From an uncultured Bacteroides sp. (GTDB lineage Bacteria > Bacteroidota > Bacteroidia > Bacteroidales > Bacteroidaceae), in NCBI RefSeq assembly GCF_963666545.1, contig NZ_OY762899.1, positions 2,790,001 through 2,854,000 of the forward strand: DNA of 64,000 bases. The letters run 5' to 3'. How positions within the stretch are numbered: the first letter of the stretch is position 1; each line of letters opens with the position of its first letter. Shown here piece after piece: positions 57,903 through 64,000 of this stretch. A model generated the notes under the pieces. That model did not search any database, had not been told where the DNA came from, and worked only from the letters and a program-made list of their open reading frames with translations. Position numbers and translations under genes: made by a program.

Positions 57903-57943
57903 AAAAAAACGCGGATAGAGCGAATTTGCGCTCTATCCGCGTT
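57903..57943 (-). terminator. Terminator of the uppS-bamA-skp operon
   Basis: A perfect 15-bp stem (57908-57922 with 57929-57943), loop AATTTG, then a seven-T run on the minus strand. A 9-bp piece TATCCGCGT is repeated at its upstream edge (about 57935-57952). Confidence 0.92.
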
Positions 57944-57969
57944 ATCCGCGTTCTTATATCGTGAAGTTA

Positions 57970-58485
57970 TTACTTCAAACCAAGCTTGGTCTTTACAAGA
58001 GGAGTTACATTTACACTAACTTTTTCGTTAACATAAGGGATAGCCGTTCTAGCAAGGTCAAAAATGTAAGTTAGGCCTTCAGCTTCACCTACTGCCTTAA
58101 TCGCTTCATCTACTTTTTTAGAGATAGGTGCCATCAAATCAGTTTGAGCCTTTTGCATATTCTGCTGAGCCTCTTGTTGGAATTGCTCGCTTCTTTGCAT
58201 CATGTCCTGCAACTCTTTTTGCCTTCTTTCAGCAATATTTTGTGGCAGAGAGTCTTTCTGTACTGCTTGCTGATATTCCTGATACTTCTTGTTGAACTCT
58301 TCGCTTGTTCTCTGAATTTCTTCAGTGTATTTTTTCTCTAATGCCTGTAGGTCGGCTTGGGCTTTTGCGAATTCCGGCATAGCCGTAATGATTTCGTTCG
58401 ATACAACGTGCCCGAATTTAAGAGTTTGTGCAGATACGCCCATCGGGAGGATGAACATAATTGCGAGTGCAATTTTTTTAAGCAT
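57970..58485 (-). CDS. OmpH/Skp-family periplasmic chaperone (copy 2)
   Basis: Start ATG 58485 (MLKKIALAIM), 171 residues; a 16-codon extension upstream is not signal-like. Signal peptide 1-20 (VSAQ). The rest is a long coiled-coil (about 40-130, rich in Glu/Gln/Lys: KKYTEEIQRTSEEFNKKYQ) flanked by the Skp beta core. Skp holds unfolded outer-membrane proteins in the periplasm. It sits 58 bp after the first skp, in the bamA unit. Confidence 0.92.
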   Translation of the reverse strand: MLKKIALAIMFILPMGVSAQTLKFGHVVSNEIITAMPEFAKAQADLQALEKKYTEEIQRTSEEFNKKYQEYQQAVQKDSLPQNIAERRQKELQDMMQRSEQFQQEAQQNMQKAQTDLMAPISKKVDEAIKAVGEAEGLTYIFDLARTAIPYVNEKVSVNVTPLVKTKLGLK

Positions 58486-58543
58486 AATTAAATTATTTGT
58501 TTTAATGATTATTTCTTGTGTTCTTGGATGCAAATGTATGAAA

Positions 58544-59059
58544 TTAATTTGAATATCCTAATTTCGATAATATTTCATTGCTAATATCAATGCGTGGAGA
58601 GGCAAAGATTATACTTGTAGCAGAAGCTCTATCTAAGACGACTGAATATCCTTTAAGTTCTGCTATTTCTTTCACTGCATTGTAAATTTGATCTTGTATA
58701 GGCTTGATAAAACTTTCTCTTTGCTTGAAGAGTTCGCCATCCTGCCCAAAATATTTTCGTTTCAACTCAGCTATTGCTTTTTCTTTGGCTACAATCGTTT
58801 CTTCTCTTTTTGTTCTTTGTTCTTCCGAGAGAGATTTAGCTTCCGATTGATACTTTTTATACAATGCCTGAGCCTCCTTCGTTAAAGCTTCCACTTCGCC
58901 TTGCCACTTAGTGGAGGTCTGGTTCAGTTGCTCGTTCGCACTTTCGTAAGCCGGGATATTTTTTAGGATATACTCCATATCTATCAAAGCGAACTTTTGT
59001 GCACTTGCTGTTAAAAATGAGGCAAACAGCAAGATAATGAATAGAACAGATTTTCTCAT
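58544..59059 (-). CDS. OmpH/Skp-family periplasmic chaperone (copy 1)
   Basis: A 171-residue protein with signal peptide 1-20 (TASAQ), the beta core FALIDMEYILKNIP, and a coiled-coil arm at about 45-110 (KEAQALYKKYQSEAKSLSEEQRTKRE in part). It lies 26 bp after bamA. Two adjacent skp copies behind bamA are usual in Bacteroidota; their separate clients are not known. Confidence 0.93.
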   Translation of the reverse strand: MRKSVLFIILLFASFLTASAQKFALIDMEYILKNIPAYESANEQLNQTSTKWQGEVEALTKEAQALYKKYQSEAKSLSEEQRTKREETIVAKEKAIAELKRKYFGQDGELFKQRESFIKPIQDQIYNAVKEIAELKGYSVVLDRASATSIIFASPRIDISNEILSKLGYSN

Positions 59060-59085
59060 GACGTTCAGTTTTTTTAGTGAAACAA

Positions 59086-61674
59086 TTAGAATTCTTGTCC
59101 TAGGATAAAGTGAAATTGACTTCCACCATATTGTTTAGATCCAAAGACTTTATCGAAACCATAAGCCCAGTCAATACCCATCATACCAATCATTGGTAAG
59201 AAGATACGGACACCTACTCCGGCCGAACGCTTCAAGTCAAAAGGATTGAAGTTTTTAATATCATGCCATGCATTACCTGCTTCAAGGAAAGTAAGGGCAT
59301 AGATACTTGTACTGGTCTCGAGCATTAAGGGGTATCTTAATTCCAGCCCCAAGCGAGTATAAGCATAGCCTTCGTTGCCGTAAGGAGTTAGAGAACTATT
59401 CTCATAACCACGAAGAGCGACACTTTCAGTGGCATAGCTAGAGTAGCCCGTCATACCGTCTCCTCCCATGTCGAATGTCTCAAATGGAGATCTTTTGTGA
59501 CTGTTGAAATGTCCTAGGAGGCCAAAATCCGCACGAGTCATTAAAACAGGGGTTTTAGCACCTGAAGTAAATGCGGTAAAGGTTTTTGATTTCAATTTCC
59601 ATTTGTGGTATTCTACCCATTTATGCATTTTGTTCACATCATCTTGATTCCTTAGATTGTATGAATTGTAATCAACGCCGTCGAACAATGAGTAGGGAGG
59701 AGTTACCTGAACAGAGAATGAGAAATCCGATCCTTGACGAGGATAGAGGGGATTGTCTGTTGAATTTCTCGCTAGGGTAAGACTTAAACTGATGTTGTTA
59801 CATTTCCCATTAGTAACAGGAAAGTAATTCCATTCTTTCAGTATGTATCTTTGATAAGAAAGCTCTGCTGAAAGAGTGAAATAGTCATCCGGCCAGTTAA
59901 GTCGTTTTCCCCATCCTAAAGAAAGTCCAAACATCTGGATATATTTATCTGGATCGTAATAGTTGGATACGTTATTATTATAACTATTGTTGTAATAATT
60001 AGTAAGGTAGCTTTGACTATAATAGCTGTCACTTACGCTTGTTTGCCTTGAGTAGAAAGCGGATACAGAAAATGAATTCGGACGTTTACCTCCAAACCAA
60101 GGGTCAAAAAAGGAAACGCTGTATGATTGATAGTATTTAGCGTTAGTTTGACCACTAATAGTAAGAGTCTGTCCATCTCCTTGTGGAAGAATACCACGAT
60201 AGTTCTCTCCCGGGCGTAGCAAATTTGGCAAAGAGAAGTTAGTAAACTTCAAGCTTAATTTTCCTATCACTCCCGTTTGACCCCAGCCGGCAGAGAATTC
60301 CACTTGGTCGTTTGCTTTCGATACGAGGTCGAATCCTATATCTACCGTACCGTTCTCTTGATTGGGTTGAACATCCGGCTTGATATTTTCAGGATCAAAG
60401 TGTCCCATTTGTTGAAGCTCACGCATAGAACGCATTAGGTCTTCTTTACTGAAGAGTTGCCCCGGACGAGTACGAAGCTCCCGACGTACTACGTTTTCAT
60501 AAACACGGTCGTTACCGTTTATCTTCACTTTGCTAATAGTCGCTTGGCGACCTTCATAGATTCTCATTTCAAGATCAATAGAATCATTATCTATATTCAC
60601 TTCAACCGGATCGAGATTATAGAATAAGTATCCGTTATTATAATATAAGTTACCGATGGCATCATCATCTGTAGACACACGTTCGTTGAGTAACTTTTGA
60701 TTGTATACATCACCTTTCTTCATTCGCAGCATATAGTTCAATTGCTCCGCAGGGTACAGTGTGTTCCCTATCCAACTAATATTTCGAAGATAGTATTTAT
60801 CACCTTCTTCCAATTTCAAGAATACATTTACTGTTTTCTCATTGTACGGCGATACACTATCGACGACAATACGTGCATCACGATATCCCAGTTCGTTATA
60901 TTTATCTATAATAAGCTGTTTGTCGGCTGCATAGTTCTCATTGACAAATTTCTTAGTGCGGAACAGATTCATGATCTTTCCTTTCTCATTCGTCTTTTTC
61001 ATCACTTTTTTAAGTTTCGCAGTCTTGATTGCCTGGTTGCCTACAATGGTGATTTTATGGACTTTTATTTTTTCTTTTTTGTCGATGTTGACATCTACTA
61101 TGACTTGATTTTCATTGGCTGCATCGTCTTTCTGCACTATAACTACGTCTGCATTTTTAAAACCTTTGTCATCAAAGTATCTTTTGATAAGAGTTTTGGC
61201 GCGATCTGTTAAGTTTGGTGTGATTTGGCTACCCTTTACGAGCCCAAGCTTCGTTTCCAAATCTTCTTTCTCGGACTTTTTAACCCCATTATAACGTATC
61301 TCTGAAATGCGAGGGCGTTGAGTTAGACTTATTTTTAGGAAAACCTTACTTCCTTCTATTTTCTCAGCGGTGATGGCCACATTAGAGAAAAGGCCATGCT
61401 TCCAATAGCGCTTAATGGCTTGTGTGATTTCATCTCCCGGGATTGTAATGGTTTGACCTACAGAGAGTCCCGACAATCCGATCAGAACATAATCTTCATA
61501 GTTCTTCACTCCAGAGACTTCTATTCCGCCTATTTCGTACTTCTTAGGCGTACCTGAATATAGAATAACAGGTTTTGATTCATCTGTGGTAGTTACGTTC
61601 TGTGCAATGCCCGAAGTAGCCAAGCTAAATAGGCTGATAAATGTTATGAATATGGCAGAAATACGATAATACAT
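59086..61674 (-). CDS. bamA: Outer-membrane protein assembly factor BamA
   Basis: An 862-residue Omp85 protein with a signal peptide (1-24), five POTRA domains (about 45-440) and a 16-strand barrel. In the barrel, SVALRGYENSSLTPYGNEG carries the VRGY-type loop-6 motif (here LRGY). It ends in FHFILGQEF with the C-terminal Phe. It inserts beta-barrel proteins, including the SusC channels of this window. It starts 35 bp after uppS. Confidence 0.96.
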   Translation of the reverse strand: MYYRISAIFITFISLFSLATSGIAQNVTTTDESKPVILYSGTPKKYEIGGIEVSGVKNYEDYVLIGLSGLSVGQTITIPGDEITQAIKRYWKHGLFSNVAITAEKIEGSKVFLKISLTQRPRISEIRYNGVKKSEKEDLETKLGLVKGSQITPNLTDRAKTLIKRYFDDKGFKNADVVIVQKDDAANENQVIVDVNIDKKEKIKVHKITIVGNQAIKTAKLKKVMKKTNEKGKIMNLFRTKKFVNENYAADKQLIIDKYNELGYRDARIVVDSVSPYNEKTVNVFLKLEEGDKYYLRNISWIGNTLYPAEQLNYMLRMKKGDVYNQKLLNERVSTDDDAIGNLYYNNGYLFYNLDPVEVNIDNDSIDLEMRIYEGRQATISKVKINGNDRVYENVVRRELRTRPGQLFSKEDLMRSMRELQQMGHFDPENIKPDVQPNQENGTVDIGFDLVSKANDQVEFSAGWGQTGVIGKLSLKFTNFSLPNLLRPGENYRGILPQGDGQTLTISGQTNAKYYQSYSVSFFDPWFGGKRPNSFSVSAFYSRQTSVSDSYYSQSYLTNYYNNSYNNNVSNYYDPDKYIQMFGLSLGWGKRLNWPDDYFTLSAELSYQRYILKEWNYFPVTNGKCNNISLSLTLARNSTDNPLYPRQGSDFSFSVQVTPPYSLFDGVDYNSYNLRNQDDVNKMHKWVEYHKWKLKSKTFTAFTSGAKTPVLMTRADFGLLGHFNSHKRSPFETFDMGGDGMTGYSSYATESVALRGYENSSLTPYGNEGYAYTRLGLELRYPLMLETSTSIYALTFLEAGNAWHDIKNFNPFDLKRSAGVGVRIFLPMIGMMGIDWAYGFDKVFGSKQYGGSQFHFILGQEF

Positions 61675-61709
61675 TTAAATTATGTGTTTTGGGTTATAAG
61701 TTCTAAATA

Positions 61710-62444
61710 TTAGCTAACCTGCTCGCTAGTTTTGCCGAAGCGGCGTTCTCTTTTCTGATAATCACAAATTGCTTTTTGAAATTCGTCTTCCTTAAAGTCT
61801 GGCCAAAAGGTTTCACAAAAATATAATTCGGAATAAGCACATTGCCATAGTAGGTAATTGCTTAATCGGATTTCACCTCCTGTTCGGATCAGTAAATCCG
61901 GATCCGGCATGAAACTCGTAACTAGATGTGCCGAGACACAGTCGCAGTCTATCTTTTCAGGTGATATCTCTCCCTTCTGAACCTGTAATGCTATATTACG
62001 TACAGCAGTTGTAATTTCCCAACGTGATGAGTAACTAAGAGCCAGCACGAGGCACATTCCTGAATTTGAGGATGTATGCTTTACGCAGTCGTACAATCGT
62101 TTCTGTACGTCTTCCGGGAGTTTATTAATATCGCCAACAATGCGAAAACTGATATTATTTTTCATGAAAATTTCTTCCTCTATGGAGTCTATAAGCAGGC
62201 TCATCAATGTCGCTACCTCATCAGTTGGCCTATTCCAGTTTTCGGTCGAAAAAGTATAGAGCGTGAGATATTTAATGCCTATTCGGGCAGCTTCTTCGGC
62301 TATAATGTGCACCGTTTGCGCTCCGGCTTGATGCCCATAGCTCCGCTCTCGTCCGTGCTGCTTGGCCCATCTCCCGTTACCATCCATTATGATCGCTACG
62401 TGCTGAGGTATGCGGCTTAAATCTATTTGCTCTTTATTTGGCAT
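61710..62444 (-). CDS. uppS: Isoprenyl transferase (undecaprenyl diphosphate synthase)
   Basis: A 244-residue cis-prenyltransferase making the C55 lipid carrier for wall and O-glycans. Signatures: [14 protein letters not shown] with Asp21, the region [19 protein letters not shown], and [23 protein letters not shown], quoted in part. It is first in uppS-bamA-skp-skp, a common Bacteroidota order linking lipid carrier supply and outer-membrane assembly. Confidence 0.96.
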   Translation of the reverse strand: MPNKEQIDLSRIPQHVAIIMDGNGRWAKQHGRERSYGHQAGAQTVHIIAEEAARIGIKYLTLYTFSTENWNRPTDEVATLMSLLIDSIEEEIFMKNNISFRIVGDINKLPEDVQKRLYDCVKHTSSNSGMCLVLALSYSSRWEITTAVRNIALQVQKGEISPEKIDCDCVSAHLVTSFMPDPDLLIRTGGEIRLSNYLLWQCAYSELYFCETFWPDFKEDEFQKAICDYQKRERRFGKTSEQVS

Positions 62445-62517
62445 CTTATTCAGTTGTTACATTCTCTGCATTTGCAAATATTGTAGGATATAATTAGATT
62501 GAATGACGAATTGCTAA

Positions 62518-63801
62518 TTATTTTATTTTGAACCCTAGTCTATTAATTCGTCCTCGCCATACTTCGTCCTGTTTTTGCCCCTTGCTCCATATAATCCAAA
62601 TGAAGTTGTTTTGATCTACTACCATTGAGTAATGCTCTCTTCCACTGAAAGCTGTAGGGAAAAGGACTTTCTTTTTAATCTTGTTCCATACGAGACCTTC
62701 TTTTGATAGATAAAAAGAACTGAAGTCTCCTCCGAATGCATAAAACTTATCATTGTAGTGAATAATAGATGGATTACTCATTGGAGGGCAATAATAATCA
62801 GAGGTGGTTGAGGCTTCTTCCCAACTTTTGCCATCAAGTGAAAACCAAGGTGTTGTCTGGGTAGCGCCTGTCTTTTTCCCCATCAAGAAGGATTGCTCAA
62901 GTCCGGTATTTGTAGTATATATCGTTGATGAGATATTTTCCTGTGGGAAATCGCTTGGAACTTCATTCCCAATTTCCCAACCTGTCATTGCTTTGTTTGA
63001 AACACAAAATTTGAGAGTTGCGCCGTCTTGTATAATTCCGCTTATAGCACCAGAAAAATTAGTGATTAGGGTTGCCACATTTCCACTTAATGCTTCTTGT
63101 TTTTGCCAAGCGTTTCCATCTTCTGAATAGAATACTTCTCCGGTTGCGGTGGCTATGTAAAGTTTGTTGCTATAATTAAGCATAGAGGATATATTCGCAT
63201 TATCAGGTAATCCCGTAACGGCTATTTTGCTCCAAGCATGTCCGTCTGAAATAAGGGTGGTGTATGCTGTGTTGTAAGATGCATATACAAACAAAGTGTT
63301 ATTCAATATAATCGATTTTTGTTTGCCGGTAACAGTTCCTGCCGAAAAAGAATCGCTCATTTTATTCCAGACTAGCGAGTCGGGATCTTGCTGATGAACA
63401 CGTACTTCAATTGAATATTCTTTTGTGTGTGTGCCATCCGGAGCCCAAACTTTAAGCTTTAGAGGCGTCTTCATTGTTTTGCTCAAATCGATAGAGTCAG
63501 TTGTGTAGTTAAAAGTGCTATCACCTATAGATACAGTCCCCATGTAAGTAAGGGTCTTTATTAACGTTTTATCAATGATGGTGTCGGCTCTGAACGGCAG
63601 AGAATCGACGTTGTATATTATCTTATTGGCTTGGTCGATAGTGAAAGCGTAATTTACCCCTCCTATGGTGTTCAGAGCAAAAGCGTGGACTGTATCGTCT
63701 GAACTATATTCTACCGCTTCATTGTCTGTACTGAGGCACGAAGTAACAGCGAGCGATACTAGTAGAGAAATTGCGATTACTGATAAAAACTTTATTTTCA
63801 T
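62518..63801 (-). CDS. DUF6242-type lipoprotein with repeated propeller-like motifs
   Basis: A 427-residue lipoprotein (lipobox VTSC, Cys22). The first part (about 30-135) is a beta domain; from about 140 on there are repeated SDGHAWSKI, SEDGNAWQKQ, SLDGKSWEEA and SKEGLVWNKI motifs, like the blades of a sialidase or BNR-type propeller. It matches what is called DUF6242 in Bacteroides. Function is unknown; a surface binding role is possible. It lies 73 bp before uppS and could be co-transcribed with it. Confidence 0.75.
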   Translation of the reverse strand: MKIKFLSVIAISLLVSLAVTSCLSTDNEAVEYSSDDTVHAFALNTIGGVNYAFTIDQANKIIYNVDSLPFRADTIIDKTLIKTLTYMGTVSIGDSTFNYTTDSIDLSKTMKTPLKLKVWAPDGTHTKEYSIEVRVHQQDPDSLVWNKMSDSFSAGTVTGKQKSIILNNTLFVYASYNTAYTTLISDGHAWSKIAVTGLPDNANISSMLNYSNKLYIATATGEVFYSEDGNAWQKQEALSGNVATLITNFSGAISGIIQDGATLKFCVSNKAMTGWEIGNEVPSDFPQENISSTIYTTNTGLEQSFLMGKKTGATQTTPWFSLDGKSWEEASTTSDYYCPPMSNPSIIHYNDKFYAFGGDFSSFYLSKEGLVWNKIKKKVLFPTAFSGREHYSMVVDQNNFIWIIWSKGQKQDEVWRGRINRLGFKIK

Positions 63802-63937
63802 TTGAGGGATTTTGTTTATTTACAAGTTGCAAAAATAGGAACAATTTTCTCTATATTGAACATTGTCGGTAAGTTTTATATAAAATTATAGATAATAATG
63901 CTGTTTTTATCGATGGAAATTCTAAATGGAGGCTTTT

Positions 63938-64000
63938 CTATTCATCTTTTTCATTGGTGTAATGGTAAACGATAACTCCAAAGTGTTTCTCGACAGAATG
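63938..64000 (-). CDS. C-terminal end of an unidentified protein (5' part beyond the window)
   Basis: The minus strand from 64000 reads 20 codons (HSVEKHFGVIVYHYTNEKDE) to a TAG at 63938. It reads like the end of a real protein, but it is too short to name. It ends 136 bp before the DUF6242 gene. Confidence 0.45.
   Translation of the reverse strand, partial: HSVEKHFGVIVYHYTNEKDE

Noticed and set aside
60697-61212. A 171-codon open frame on the plus strand inside bamA
   Set aside because: It is antisense to the POTRA-coding part of bamA, with low-complexity Phe/Tyr-rich text typical of a shadow frame.

Overview
The window looks like a chromosomal segment of a Bacteroides-type bacterium (Bacteroidales). 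The signs are two SusC/SusD outer-membrane pairs, many lipoproteins with Bacteroidota-style signal peptides, perfect -33 TTTG / -7 TAnnTTTG promoters (for example upstream of efp and rpmH), weak Shine-Dalgarno sequences, and an arginine pathway that uses an N-succinylornithine carbamoyltransferase with Pro90. I saw no tRNA, rRNA, insertion sequence, phage or CRISPR array.

Region 1 (1-20552, all on the minus strand) is the most interesting part. It reads as a polysaccharide-utilisation-like locus aimed at peptidoglycan fragments. In transcription order it holds a BadF/MurK-type amino-sugar kinase, a SusC with a SusD broken by a one-base deletion, a second SusC/SusD pair with a DUF4397 lipoprotein, then a NamZ-type exo-N-acetylmuramidase (GH171), a sodium:solute symporter, a large exported amidase whose zinc domain is split by a golvesin domain, and a truncated metallophosphoesterase fused to a PQQ-type propeller. 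The inferred flow is removal of stem peptides, release of MurNAc from glycan ends, uptake by SusCD and the symporter, and phosphorylation by the kinase. No MurQ etherase and no local regulator lie in the window. The substrate assignment is inference from the enzyme set.

Region 2 (21053-39181) is mostly housekeeping: asd, a CPA2 antiporter, a LolD-like ATPase, an HHH protein, an NSS transporter, VanZ, an S41 protease, DedA, murF, folP, the c-di-AMP synthase cdaA, a TldD/TldE pair in which TldD carries a twin-arginine-like signal, a GNAT protein, a DUF2156 protein and LrgA/LrgB.

Region 3 (39474-52742) carries pta-ackA behind a perfect inverted repeat, an alkaline phosphatase, lpxH, a DUF59 protein, radC, a GT2 glycosyltransferase, efp and rpmH with divergent promoters, and an overlapping operon PASTA protein-rluD-ddl-acyltransferase-NigD-like-rhodanese.

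Region 4 (52894-64000) is on the minus strand: proB-proA-argF', a DUF2007 protein, murI, and the envelope operon uppS-bamA-skp-skp, with a DUF6242 lipoprotein and the last 20 codons of another gene at the edge.

Two intergenic regions hold short tandem arrays of small palindromes (23-bp period at 20797-20888 and 22-bp period at 43526-43618). They differ in sequence but share one design, and no gene explains them.
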